Below are positions 53,440-62,207 of a stretch of 64,000 bases of DNA, one piece after another. Within the stretch, counting starts at the first letter, position 1, and each line of letters opens with the position of its first letter. A model generated the notes under the pieces. The model did no database searches. It was not told the origin of the DNA and worked only from the letters and a program-made list of their open reading frames with translations. Source of the DNA: JBCCIM01 sp965263205 (GTDB taxonomy: Bacteria; Bacteroidota; Rhodothermia; Rhodothermales; JAHQVL01); the NCBI GenBank assembly GCA_965263205.1, contig CBDHHF010000035.1, forward strand, positions 372,001-436,000, given 5' to 3'. A program made the translations under genes and the position numbers.

Positions 53440-54297
53440 TCAAGCATAGCGCTCCAACACTGCAGCAATTCCATGTGCGTAGCTACCGCCAAAAAGGTTC
53501 AGGTGATTAATCTGGTGATATAGATTGTAGATCGGCCGGCGCTCAAGGTAGCCAGTTTCGAGGGGCCAGGCAGCCGCATACGCGTCATAAAACGCGGCGT
53601 TAAAGCCGCCAAAGAGCGTGGTCATTGCGAGGTCTGTTTCCCGATCACCATAATAACAGGCCGGATCAAAAAGCACAGGCTCCCCTTCCACTGAAACCAT
53701 GTAGTTACCGCCCCACAAATCTCCGTGTAGAAGCGATGCTGGAGGTTTAGCTGGCAGGAGATCAGGCAACTTGTTATAGAGGGCATCCAGGGCTTTGTCC
53801 CAACCCGATTGCCAGCGCCCATGCTGCCTCGCCAGTGCAACCTGCGGGGCAAGCCTGTACTGCTGGAAAAAAACCGGCCACGAATCATCCCATGTGTTAA
53901 GCTGGGGTGTACGGCCAATAAAATTGTCGATGGCAAACCCGTAAAGCGAGACTGTAGACTGGTGAAGTTGGGCAAGTCCAGCGCCTAAAGCTTCGTCAAA
54001 GCCAGCCGACCGTTTGCCCTGTGCAATCCATTCCGTTAGCAAAAAGCCCGGAGATGCTGACGATGAGGCGATCACGTGCGGGACGGTAAGCGTGTTCGTG
54101 TTGCGTAACGCCTGGAGGCCGGCAGCTTCCGGTGCAAATGTTCTTGCTACCGCGCCATCGCCCCATTTCAAGAAAAACGTACCATTTGCAGCTTCGAGTC
54201 GCGAGGCTTGCGCAATGCATCCGCCGCCGATTGCTGAGATCGATGCTACGGCTCCCGTAAAAGGAACGAGTTGCTGTATCAGCGCCTCATGCGTCAC
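53440..54297 (-). CDS. fructosamine/ketosamine-3-kinase family protein
   Basis: A 285-residue kinase-fold protein related to FN3K, which phosphorylates glycated amines so that they decay and proteins are deglycated. The P-loop-like start IGGGCIAQASRLEAANGTFFLKW, the catalytic HGDLWGGN and the metal-site FDPACYYGDRETDLAMT are intact. Its start overlaps the end of the phosphatase gene by 11 bases. Fructosamine kinases and low-molecular-weight phosphatases often occur together in bacteria, so a joint repair role is plausible. Confidence 0.93.
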   Translation of the reverse strand: MTHEALIQQLVPFTGAVASISAIGGGCIAQASRLEAANGTFFLKWGDGAVARTFAPEAAGLQALRNTNTLTVPHVIASSSASPGFLLTEWIAQGKRSAGFDEALGAGLAQLHQSTVSLYGFAIDNFIGRTPQLNTWDDSWPVFFQQYRLAPQVALARQHGRWQSGWDKALDALYNKLPDLLPAKPPASLLHGDLWGGNYMVSVEGEPVLFDPACYYGDRETDLAMTTLFGGFNAAFYDAYAAAWPLETGYLERRPIYNLYHQINHLNLFGGSYAHGIAAVLERYA

Positions 54298-54769
54298 GCA
54301 ACCGGTCCAACAGCACGCGTGATGTCCGGTCTACCATCTCAAATACCTGCTCAAACCCACGGGGGCCGCCATAGTAGGGATCGGGTACTTGCTGGTCGCC
54401 CGGCTCTGGGTCAAAAGCTCTAAACAGGTAAATTTTAGCTGTGTGTTTGTTGCCGGCGTCCATCTGTTTGATATGCGCCAGGTTGTCTTTGTCCATGGCC
54501 AGGATGATATCGTAATAGTCGAGGTCGCCATAGGTAAACTGTTGGGCAGACTGCCCTTCCATGGAGACACCATGTCGCACAGCCACCTCATTCATCCGAC
54601 GATCAGGCGCCTGGCCGGCATGCCATCCGCCGGTGCCGGACGAGGCAATTTCGAAGGCGTCCAGTACGCCGGCTTCACGCGCCTGGTGACGAAACACGCC
54701 TTCTGCAAGCGGGCTCCTGCAAATGTTGCCCATACATACAAACATGACCCGCGTTAATTTATCTTCCAT
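54287..54769 (-). CDS. low-molecular-weight protein-tyrosine phosphatase
   Basis: A 160-residue phosphatase. The start at 54769 (MEDKLTRVMF) is preferred to the longer one at 54787. The P-loop CMGNICRS follows directly (Cys12 region), and the general-acid aspartate is in VPDPYYGG. It could act on tyrosine phosphate or on small phosphates such as ketosamine phosphates. It overlaps the fructosamine kinase gene by 11 bases and is divergent from xseA. Confidence 0.93.
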   Translation of the reverse strand: MEDKLTRVMFVCMGNICRSPLAEGVFRHQAREAGVLDAFEIASSGTGGWHAGQAPDRRMNEVAVRHGVSMEGQSAQQFTYGDLDYYDIILAMDKDNLAHIKQMDAGNKHTAKIYLFRAFDPEPGDQQVPDPYYGGPRGFEQVFEMVDRTSRVLLDRLRDA

Positions 54770-54865
54770 GTCGTCCAACCATTTCAAGCTTTAAGTTTTC
54801 CAGCAATACTGTATATTGCGCCCAGGCGCTTCTCGTGTACCAATCATCGAATAACCGGTTTCTGT

Positions 54866-56083
54866 ATGGAGGCCTCAGGCAATACGAACGCAAATCTGCT
54901 CACCGTTGGTGACTTTGCCCGGCGGGCGCGGCAGTTTATTGAGTCGGAATTTAACCGCGTCTGGATCGAGGGAGAGATCTCAAACTTCAAACAATACAGC
55001 TCCGGCCACTGCTACTTCACGCTGAAAGACGCTGAGGCACAGATTCGCTGCGTGATGTGGCGAAACGCGGCCCGTGCGCTGTATTTTATGCCCCAAGATG
55101 GCATGCACGTCAGGCTGTTTGGCAAAGCTTCGTTTTACGAAAAACGGGGGGATTTTCAGGTCATTGCCCAATCGCTAAAACACGCCGGCGAGGGCACACT
55201 ACAGCAAGCATTCGAAGCACTCAAAAACAAGCTTGCTACGGAAGGACTCTTCGACGACGCACACAAGCAGCCCAAACCCTACATCCCCGGCCGTGTTGGC
55301 ATTATTACCTCTGGATCCGGAGCTGCCATCCAGGATATCCTGTCGATCCTGGGCCGGCGGTTTCCGCTGACCGAAGCACTGGTATGTCCGGTGCAAGTCC
55401 AGGGTGCCGGCTCCGCCCAATCGATTTGCGAAGCCCTCGAAGCATTTAACGCCATCCCGCTCGACGACCCGTTGCGCGCGGATCTTCTCATTGTTGGCCG
55501 CGGCGGCGGTTCACTGGAAGACCTGTGGTCGTTCAACGAAGAAACCGTAGCGCGGGCCATCTTCGCGTCAGAAATCCCTGTTATTAGCGCCGTAGGGCAC
55601 GAATCCGATTTTACAATTGCAGATTATGTAGCCGACTATCGCGCCGCAACGCCGTCCATGGCTGCAGAAATAGCCGTCCCAAACCAGCAGGAAATCAAGG
55701 CCTTCCTGCAGGGAAGTCTGCGCAGAAGTGCGGACCGGTTGCTGCAACACATTGAGCAGCAAAAATTGCACATTCAATACCTGACCCAACGCCATGCGTT
55801 TAACAGGCCTGTTGATCAGCTGATGCAGCTAAAACAACGCGCCACGGAGCTGTTACTGCGGCTCGAACGTAGTGGTGTACAGTACCTGAAACACAAAAGG
55901 GAGCGCGTACAACAAGTGGAGCGACAGTTGGCGCTACTAGACCCCCGCCTTCCCTTGAAAAAAGGTTATGCTTTGGTAGAACAAGATGACACCCTCGTCC
56001 GTTCAGCAAAGCAACTCACACCCGAAAGCGTCGTAACACTACGCTTTCACGACGGCAGTAAATCTGCTGTCATCGATGATTAA
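54866..56083 (+). CDS. xseA: exodeoxyribonuclease VII large subunit
   Basis: A 405-residue subunit of the single-strand DNA nuclease. It has an N-terminal OB-fold (VWIEGEISNFKQYSSGHCYFTLKDAEAQIRCVMW), the catalytic core with GIITSGSGAAIQDI and GRGGGSLEDLWSFNEE, a coiled region (about 290-350), and the ending DPRLPLKKGYALVE. Length is slightly short but complete. The small subunit gene xseB is not adjacent but lies 3.3 kb downstream. Confidence 0.96.
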   Translation: MEASGNTNANLLTVGDFARRARQFIESEFNRVWIEGEISNFKQYSSGHCYFTLKDAEAQIRCVMWRNAARALYFMPQDGMHVRLFGKASFYEKRGDFQVIAQSLKHAGEGTLQQAFEALKNKLATEGLFDDAHKQPKPYIPGRVGIITSGSGAAIQDILSILGRRFPLTEALVCPVQVQGAGSAQSICEALEAFNAIPLDDPLRADLLIVGRGGGSLEDLWSFNEETVARAIFASEIPVISAVGHESDFTIADYVADYRAATPSMAAEIAVPNQQEIKAFLQGSLRRSADRLLQHIEQQKLHIQYLTQRHAFNRPVDQLMQLKQRATELLLRLERSGVQYLKHKRERVQQVERQLALLDPRLPLKKGYALVEQDDTLVRSAKQLTPESVVTLRFHDGSKSAVIDD

Positions 56084-56304
56084 TGGAACTACCACACGGT
56101 TCACAATTATCGAAAGACTGGAATCGCTTCCAATAATGCGCTATCATATAGCGGCATTATCCCCACGAAAACGCATATGCATCTTATCCAGTGGTGCTAA
56201 ATGCTTGTTTAACAGTCACTTACAAAAACAACTGGTTGTAACCGGCGTGGTCCGTGTAGTATAAAAGTACTTACAAGCGGCCGGAGACAACTTTTTATAC
56301 CTTC

Positions 56305-57363
56305 ATGGCAGAGATTCGACTTGAGCTGACCCCAAAATCCCGCTTTGATATCATTGATGTGACCAAGCACATCGAAACCCAACATGATAATTTCTTTGCG
56401 GAGTACAACAAGGCTGTGTATTGCTCTTACCACACAACAGCCGGATACCTGGAGCAGAGTTTGTGCGACAAGTTAGAACACAACTCAGACTCGGTTAAAA
56501 ACTTTCTTTCCCCTTTCCAGGAGCTCTTCCCTCCACGTGCAAACTACCGCCACGACAATATGCTGCTTCGCAGCGAACTCACGGAAGAGCAGAAACTGGT
56601 AGAACCCCTGAATGGTGACTCACACCTTACCTACATCAGTTCAGGGTTGGAAAACTGCGTCACCTATCTGAATAAACCCAATACGCCGGTTTATTTTATT
56701 GATTTGGATGGGGTATGCGACGGACGCGCAAGAACCCGTAAAACCACCATTTACGGCTACAATAGCGAAGAACTCGTAAGCATCGTACCAATGTCGATTC
56801 CTGTGTCGGGACATCGCATCGATTCGGTGAACCTGCGCGACCCGCGGCTTGGCATTTTTGAACAACTTCAGGAAACGGTTAGAAAGTACGGCATCGAACG
56901 CGGACGCATCGAAATTGTACTTGCGCCTGAAGAAGATCACGTGGCGCTTACGGTCAATGAGTTTGAAACGCTGCTCATGCAGTACGATGTTGCGGATATC
57001 CTTGGCAATCCAATGCGCTTCATGGCGCAGAAGAGCTGGAATATGCTGCGTGACCCGAAAACGGTGCCCATCAAAATGCTGAACTACGCCAAGTACGACC
57101 TCGTGCACATTGTCAACAAAACGCTTGACAAGTTGAACATGAGTTCATCGATGGTGGGCCGTGGTATTCAACGCCTGCTGGCGAACAAGGCGGCCAAAGC
57201 ACTGCGCATGAAGCGTGTTGTCAGCCTTCTGGTTTCTGAAGCACCCGGGCAAGAAGGTCCTGGCATCGTAAGCGGCACCTACCAGAGCCCAATTATGATC
57301 CAGTGGCACGCGAAGGCAAACAATACCCGCCGGCTCGAAGCTGCGATTTACCGGTTTATTTAG
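56305..57363 (+). CDS. YjbQ/UPF0047-like protein with long C-terminal extension
   Basis: A 352-residue protein. The first 140 residues follow the YjbQ (UPF0047) pattern: FDIIDVTKHIE, YCSYHTTAGYLEQ, YRHDNML, and GDSHLTYISSG. Proteins of that family have thiamine-phosphate-synthase-like activity and usually stop at about 135-145 residues. Here a further 200 residues follow (FIDLDGVCDGRARTRK, IPVSGHRIDSVNLRD, ILGNPMRFMAQKSWNML) that I do not recognise; they are largely alpha-helical and basic. No signal peptide is seen. The fused part may give a new specificity. Confidence 0.75.
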   Translation: MAEIRLELTPKSRFDIIDVTKHIETQHDNFFAEYNKAVYCSYHTTAGYLEQSLCDKLEHNSDSVKNFLSPFQELFPPRANYRHDNMLLRSELTEEQKLVEPLNGDSHLTYISSGLENCVTYLNKPNTPVYFIDLDGVCDGRARTRKTTIYGYNSEELVSIVPMSIPVSGHRIDSVNLRDPRLGIFEQLQETVRKYGIERGRIEIVLAPEEDHVALTVNEFETLLMQYDVADILGNPMRFMAQKSWNMLRDPKTVPIKMLNYAKYDLVHIVNKTLDKLNMSSSMVGRGIQRLLANKAAKALRMKRVVSLLVSEAPGQEGPGIVSGTYQSPIMIQWHAKANNTRRLEAAIYRFI

Positions 57364-57391
57364 TCCCCGTCTTTTTTCCAAAGACAGGGAC
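57363..57391 (+). terminator. hairpin directly behind the YjbQ-like gene
   Basis: A stem GTCCCCGTCTTT (57363-57374) with AAAGACAGGGAC (57380-57391) has one mismatch and a 5-base loop, and begins on the last base of the stop codon. No T-tract follows, so termination would be weak. Confidence 0.4.
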
Positions 57392-57509
57392 GTATCCTGA
57401 GCAAAGCGAAGACGCTCTGCCAATAATTTACCGTTTCAGAAACAGGTAAAGCCTCTTCACGCGGGTGTTGCCCAACACGTTTAGCTGGGAAGCCGCTAAG
57501 GTACGTTCG

Positions 57510-58082
57510 CTATTGCCTGAATTCACCAGCGAACGGCGTACAGGCATCGATGGGTTGACGCGTCGATCGCTCATCAAACGTTTCTTCGTACAGCCAACAA
57601 TCGTCGTAAACCGAGCAGTAGCAAAAATTGAATTGAATTTGGGATATGGCGGCCTCAAGCGCCCCTGCAAGCGGCTCCTTTGCCGCATACGCCGGTATCT
57701 GATTATTCGCCGGCAATACCCGCCCGCCCATATGTGATTGCAGGCCGAACAGGGTCGAATCGGGCATGAGTTGCGATATTAGCCCATACCAATGCGGAAG
57801 CGGCTCGCCGTCAAACAAGAGCTGTATGCTCTCGATGCGTGCCGGCCCAATGCCCTGGTTGAACAACACAAACTGAAATCCCTCGCTGTTATAGCCTTTC
57901 CCAAACTCGAGATGTGGCCACACCTCTGCCCGTCGCTGCACCGATAGTTCCTGCTGCTGCGCCCGCATAATCGAAGCCTGATACAGCGAAACCCCCAACG
58001 CACAAACACCAACCATCACGGCAGCTGCAGCCACAAACATCTCGGGCTCAAATCGTCTTGGCTTTTGTGAATCTGGTTGCAT
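57510..58082 (-). CDS. single-pass membrane protein of unknown function
   Basis: A 190-residue protein. One membrane helix (MFVAAAAVMVGVCALGVSLYQ, about 15-35) precedes a short coil (RAQQQELSVQRRAEV) and a beta-rich domain (WPHLEFGKGYN, FQFVLFNQGIGPARIES). This layout matches a common type of small membrane protein in which the domain after the coil lies outside the cytoplasm. The segment FCYCSVYDDCWLYE has three closely spaced cysteines. I do not recognise a family. Confidence 0.7.
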   Translation of the reverse strand: MQPDSQKPRRFEPEMFVAAAAVMVGVCALGVSLYQASIMRAQQQELSVQRRAEVWPHLEFGKGYNSEGFQFVLFNQGIGPARIESIQLLFDGEPLPHWYGLISQLMPDSTLFGLQSHMGGRVLPANNQIPAYAAKEPLAGALEAAISQIQFNFCYCSVYDDCWLYEETFDERSTRQPIDACTPFAGEFRQ

Positions 58083-58115
58083 GGCGTTTAAAGGAAAGTT
58101 GATGCTGGTAAGAAC

Positions 58116-58310
58116 GGGTGCGTGGACACACCCCGATCATGATAAATCATATCGACCCTCTCAAGAGGGTATGGAGTTCGGATTGTCTAATTGGGCTGAG
58201 CTGCTCATTCAAGCTACTTACTGATCATCTTCTATGCCACAGAACCACATCCATCCCCTCTCGAGAGGGGTGGCCCCGACAACTTCGGGGTCGGGGTGTG
58301 TCCCGCACCC
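58116..58310. repeat. 195-bp element with about 59-bp imperfect terminal inverted repeats
   Basis: The left arm (58116-58174) starts GGGTGCGTGGACACACCCCG and ends CCCTCTCAAGAGGGTATGG. The right arm (58251-58310) is its imperfect reverse complement, with CGGGACACACCCCGACCCC and CCCCTCTCGAGAGGGGATGG. Each arm contains its own short palindromes. The element is wholly intergenic, has no coding capacity and resembles a miniature inverted-repeat element. Confidence 0.8.
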
Positions 58311-58328
58311 ATAAGAACCAAGCCCCTC

Positions 58329-59105
58329 TTAAATTAACGAGCGCGACTGGCTTCCATCCACCGTAATACACGCACCAGTGATCAAGCTTGCCCGCTCTGA
58401 ACAAAGAAAGGCAACCGTATCAGCCACTTCGTCTGCTTTACCAAAGCGACCCAATGGCAGGTTTTGGGCGATGAATTTTGCCATCCCTTCCGGATCCTCG
58501 ATGCAGCGTCGGTCCCAGCTACCACCTGGGAAGCGAATCGAACCCGGGGCCACCGTATTTACACGGATACCGTCACCTGCAACTTCCAGTGCGAGGATCT
58601 TCGCCATACTAATCAAAGCCGACTTGGTTGTGTTGTATATGGACAGACCGGGGCCACCAGCCTCACGACCAAAAATGGAGGAGATAAAAACAATGGCACC
58701 TCCGCCGGCTTCCTTCATCGCAGGAATTGCAGCGCGACTGCAACGTACATGCCCCAGTAGATTCAGGTTGAGGATGTCGTCCCAATCCTGGTCCGTTGTT
58801 TCAGCGAGCGGCTTCCGACGGTTGCCGCCAGCATTGCCGACCAGCACATCTACGCGGCCATACACGTTGAGCGCCTCTTCAACCAGCGTTGCGCCGGCCG
58901 TTTCACTCGTTACATCCAGCACAACCGTATGTACTTCTGCCCCATCGCTGCGCAAAGCTGCAGCCGTTTCTTCGAGGGTTTCAGCACCACGTGCACTCAA
59001 CACGAGTTTGGCGCCTTCAGCAGCAAGTGAATGTGCAATTGCTTTTCCAATACCACGGCTCCCTCCCACAACGAGGGCCACCTTACCGCGCAATCCTAAA
59101 TCCAT
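58329..59105 (-). CDS. SDR family oxidoreductase
   Basis: A 258-residue short-chain dehydrogenase/reductase. It has VVGGSRGIGKA for cofactor binding, VGNAGG, a catalytic Ser (VFISSIFG) and YNTTK with Tyr and Lys. Arg in LSARGAE after beta-2 suggests NADP(H). The C-terminus ends ITGACITVDGSQSRSLI. The region PGSIRFPGGSWDRRCIEDPEG is longer than in 3-oxoacyl-ACP reductases. The substrate is unknown. It appears as a single gene between a repeat element and xseB. Confidence 0.9.
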   Translation of the reverse strand: MDLGLRGKVALVVGGSRGIGKAIAHSLAAEGAKLVLSARGAETLEETAAALRSDGAEVHTVVLDVTSETAGATLVEEALNVYGRVDVLVGNAGGNRRKPLAETTDQDWDDILNLNLLGHVRCSRAAIPAMKEAGGGAIVFISSIFGREAGGPGLSIYNTTKSALISMAKILALEVAGDGIRVNTVAPGSIRFPGGSWDRRCIEDPEGMAKFIAQNLPLGRFGKADEVADTVAFLCSERASLITGACITVDGSQSRSLI

Positions 59106-59338
59106 TGTATCTCTTGTTGATTTTCTTCGATTGTGTGCAGCAATGCAGTAAAAAGCCTGCGCCGGCTGCCTCCGCGGTAATATAGTGCTAATCCCTAATA
59201 ATGGCCGTGGATTTTGCCGGGATGTAATAAGTTCTTCCTTATTTCTACAAACCCATGTTCAGCCGGCGGATTGTTCGAACAAAATAGATTTGCAGCGTTC
59301 AAAAATTGACAACCTGCACACCTATCCTATTGCACACA

Positions 59339-59533
59339 ATGAGTGACGAAAAACCAACCTTCGAAGATCGCCTCCGTACACTGGAATCCATCGTAGATAA
59401 GCTGGAAACCGATATGCCGCCGCTTGCAGAGGCCCTGGCTTCATACGAGGAAGGCGTAACAATCGCCAAAGATTGCCTTGATGCATTGGAACAGGCTGAA
59501 CTCCGCATCAAAACATTGAAGCTCGAAGAATAA
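59339..59533 (+). CDS. xseB: exodeoxyribonuclease VII small subunit
   Basis: A 64-residue helical subunit. The start at 59339 (MSDEKPTFEDRL) is preferred over an in-frame codon 33 bases upstream. The family pattern FEDRLRTLESIVDKLETDMPPLAEALASYEEG is complete. It binds the coiled-coil arm of XseA. It is 17 bases before the TPR gene and distant from xseA. Confidence 0.95.
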   Translation: MSDEKPTFEDRLRTLESIVDKLETDMPPLAEALASYEEGVTIAKDCLDALEQAELRIKTLKLEE

Positions 59534-59550
59534 GATTAAATCCCAAAAAC

Positions 59551-60336
59551 ATGGCCGCCCTCGGCACCCGGATATCCCTTCTGCTATGTCTGCTTTGCCT
59601 GCCAGCACAAGCTCAGGATAGCACTTTATCTGCTCGCGATTTGGTGGCCCAAGGCGACACACTTTACGCGCAGTTCGATAATAAACACGCGCTATTGCTT
59701 TACGAGGCAGCCCTTATGCGCGATTCCATGCGGTTTGACACCCGCATTAAACTGTCGCGCACCAGTTATGACTACGGTCTTGACCTTGTCGCAGAGGACA
59801 ACATGGAGGATGCCTATGCTGCGTTTCAGGCCTCTATTCTGCATGCCCAGCATCTGGTTGACCACTTCCCGGATAGTGCACAGTCTCACTTTTTATTAGC
59901 GGCTACGATGGGCAACCTGGCACTGTTCAAGAATGGACGTGAAAAAATCATACTCGGACGGTTGGTCGCTGAACACAGTCAACAGGCCATTTCCCTCGAC
60001 TCCTTGCTCGCCTATCCATATGTGTCGCTGGGTATTTATTACCGGGAATTGGCGAGTCTCAGTTGGGTCGAAAAAACATTGGCCAAGGTGTTCTTTGGCC
60101 GGCTCCCTAAAACGTCATTTGATGATGCTCTCAACCTGCTCCGTAAAGCTGCAGCACTCCGCCCCAACTTTCCATTTCTGCATTTCGAGTTGGGCAAAAC
60201 GTTTATGATGCTTTCCGAAAAGGACAAGGCCCGCAGACACTTTGAAACGCTGGTAAACCTTCCACCGGAAACAACACAAGACCAGCGCAACCAAGCCTAT
60301 GCCAGAGACCTCCTCACCAATTGGCAAGACCAATAA
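59551..60336 (+). CDS. exported TPR-repeat protein
   Basis: A 261-residue protein with a signal peptide (about 1-21, CLLCLPAQAQ) and at least four helical TPR-like repeats (ARDLVAQGDTLYAQFDNKHALLLYEAAL, AAFQASILHAQHLVDHFPDSAQ, LLRKAAALRPNFPFLHFELGKTFM, KDKARRHFETLVNLPP). It probably acts in the periplasm as a protein-interaction scaffold. It follows xseB by 17 bases, so the two are likely co-transcribed without a functional link. It converges on the MBL gene. Confidence 0.85.
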   Translation: MAALGTRISLLLCLLCLPAQAQDSTLSARDLVAQGDTLYAQFDNKHALLLYEAALMRDSMRFDTRIKLSRTSYDYGLDLVAEDNMEDAYAAFQASILHAQHLVDHFPDSAQSHFLLAATMGNLALFKNGREKIILGRLVAEHSQQAISLDSLLAYPYVSLGIYYRELASLSWVEKTLAKVFFGRLPKTSFDDALNLLRKAAALRPNFPFLHFELGKTFMMLSEKDKARRHFETLVNLPPETTQDQRNQAYARDLLTNWQDQ

Positions 60337-60358
60337 CCTTCAACCAGCCTAAAGGTTA
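60334..60358. terminator. small hairpin between converging genes
   Basis: TAACCTT (60334-60340) pairs with AAGGTTA (60352-60358) across a 11-base loop. It covers the stop codons of both genes and could act on both strands, though no long T-tract follows. Confidence 0.4.
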
Positions 60359-61170
60359 AACGTTAATCCCTCAAACGCAGCCGTACAGTTGACACTGACA
60401 TCGGCCAATACGTCGCGTGCTTCGTCCTGGATGGCATCGATGGTATCATCCATCCGTTCTGGTGCGTGGTGAAAAAGCACCAGGTGTTTAACAGCCGCTT
60501 CGCGTGCGAGATAACAGGCCTGTAGCACTGTGCTGTGCCCCCATCCCTGCTTCTCCGGCATTTCTTCAGAAACATACATGGCGTCGTGTGAAAGTAAATC
60601 AGCACCTTCACAAAACGATACAAAATCATCGAAAGAGGTAACCGGCTCTTTGGGAGAGAGCTCATTGTCTGGCATGTGAACCATCACCCTTCCTTCATGC
60701 TCTACGCGATAGCCATATGCCCCACCCGGATGGTTTAGTTTCAGCCGGCTTATGTTGAATCCTTCGCTCCGAAGATATTTCATTGGCTGGCGTTTGATGC
60801 GTTGATAATCCGCCATGACCGACGAGGGGCGCATGGGGTAATGCACCCCGTCTAACATCGACAAGAGCGACCAGCGTTTCTTCTGATGCTTGTAATCGAT
60901 CAGATGCACGCGCCGGCCCGATGCATAGAGTGGGCCGAAAAAGGGGAATCCATCCAGATGATCGCGATGCAAGTGGGTCAGGATAAAATAGATGTCCGTT
61001 ACCTCATCCCCCAGCGCCTCTCCCAAAAGTCGCACGCCGCTGCCCGCATCGATAACAAGAAGCTTGTTACCAATTTGAACGCTGACACAGGAGGTATTCC
61101 CTCCATACTTCAGCGCCCGAGCGTCGGATATGGGGTAGGAGCCGCGTACGCCCCAGAACTTAACGATCAT
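60349..61170 (-). CDS. MBL-fold metallo-hydrolase
   Basis: A 273-residue metallo-beta-lactamase-fold hydrolase of the GVRGS group. The metal-binding motif HLHRDH is at residues 66-71, an N-terminal KFWGVRGSYP and DAGSGVRLLG are typical, and later ligands are in LLSHDAMY and LFHHAPERMDD. Members of this group include phosphodiesterases, so a nucleotide or cyclic nucleotide substrate is possible. It lies 102 bases downstream of the PycTM-like gene on the same strand, which makes a cyclic-nucleotide link worth testing. No signal peptide is seen, so it acts in the cytoplasm. Confidence 0.85.
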   Translation of the reverse strand: MIVKFWGVRGSYPISDARALKYGGNTSCVSVQIGNKLLVIDAGSGVRLLGEALGDEVTDIYFILTHLHRDHLDGFPFFGPLYASGRRVHLIDYKHQKKRWSLLSMLDGVHYPMRPSSVMADYQRIKRQPMKYLRSEGFNISRLKLNHPGGAYGYRVEHEGRVMVHMPDNELSPKEPVTSFDDFVSFCEGADLLSHDAMYVSEEMPEKQGWGHSTVLQACYLAREAAVKHLVLFHHAPERMDDTIDAIQDEARDVLADVSVNCTAAFEGLTFNL

Positions 61171-61272
61171 AATTTGAATCCGGAATACAACAGCCGGGCA
61201 GACGCCGGCTCATTCTTACCCACATTGGTGATCTATTGATTATTGAATTGCTACTGGTAACGGCCGACAACA

Positions 61273-62004
61273 TCACGGAGGCACAGCCCCACTAAGACCT
61301 GCCTGTGAAAATACTACCCACGCATACACGCCTATAAACAGAAAGACGCCCAAAATAAGCCCAAGAATAAATACATTATACGATCTTCTGAGCAAGCTGA
61401 ACTTCTTCTGCAGTACCGTTCCGAGGCCATAAATGTCCCGAATCATGTTCACATAGAGACTATCGGTATTCTGGAGCAATTCTTTCATACCGATCACAAA
61501 ATCCTCTTCAGGCAAGCTCACAAAGTTGCCAAAGAATAGCAGGTTTTTGTTGTTACTTCGCACATCTTCGAGATTCAACACCTGGCTCGAAACACGGGGC
61601 CGGGCAGCCAAAACGGCAAGCGCCATTGACCCCAGGCACGTGAGTAGCAAAACAGCCGTTGGAATCAACAACCACGGGTTCGCATCAATTTTGGGAGAAA
61701 TGGAAGCGAGAATAATCGAAATGATGATCCCGTTGATACTGATCATAATGTTGGCCTTAGCGTCTGCAAGCGCGCTCAGGTCCATATTTGTCCGATATGA
61801 AGTCCGAAACATGGTTTCAATACCACGCGACGTCCCCAACCCAGCTTTAGCTGTATCTTTCTTCTTTTTCTTCTTTTTCTTCTTTTTATCTGCCTCCCCA
61901 TCCCCTACCGCTGTTTCATAAACAGCAGTCACGGTGCCTTCTGCCAGGGGTTCAGCTGATGAATCAAGTTCATCGTCCCCTGTGGCTTTTACTTCTTCTG
62001 ACAT
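61273..62004 (-). CDS. DUF5706/PycTM-like membrane protein
   Basis: A 243-residue membrane protein. An acidic N-terminus (1-38) is followed by Lys10 (40-49) and a soluble segment with RTSYRTNMDLSALADAKANIMISINGIIIS, which is the signature region of DUF5706 or Pycsar effector (PycTM) proteins. Membrane helices are at about 84-102, 110-133 and 214-236. Conserved features such as NNKNLLFFGNF and YVNMIRDIYGLG-VLQKKFSLLRRSYN are present. In Bacteroidota this domain is often fused to an HD phosphohydrolase, which is absent here; instead an MBL-fold hydrolase gene follows. No nucleotide cyclase is in the window. Confidence 0.85.
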   Translation of the reverse strand: MSEEVKATGDDELDSSAEPLAEGTVTAVYETAVGDGEADKKKKKKKKKKDTAKAGLGTSRGIETMFRTSYRTNMDLSALADAKANIMISINGIIISIILASISPKIDANPWLLIPTAVLLLTCLGSMALAVLAARPRVSSQVLNLEDVRSNNKNLLFFGNFVSLPEEDFVIGMKELLQNTDSLYVNMIRDIYGLGTVLQKKFSLLRRSYNVFILGLILGVFLFIGVYAWVVFSQAGLSGAVPP

Positions 62005-62207
62005 AAACTGACTGTGGTCCTATAGTGACTAAACAAGGGCAACCGTACACACAATTGCCCTTACTTGGTTAGAGCTAAATTACCATCTAGCGTCCTCTGT
62101 TCCAACTTTGGGTAAAACTATCTGTGCGATTTCTGGTATTATACGCATCCTTGCCGACAGGATTTGCACACAGATTCACCCATCTTTTCCCGTTGAGCAC
62201 ACCCACC

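Noticed and set aside
58505..58565. tRNA-like GAATCGAACCC string
   Set aside because: It lies within the SDR coding sequence and no cloverleaf arms surround it.
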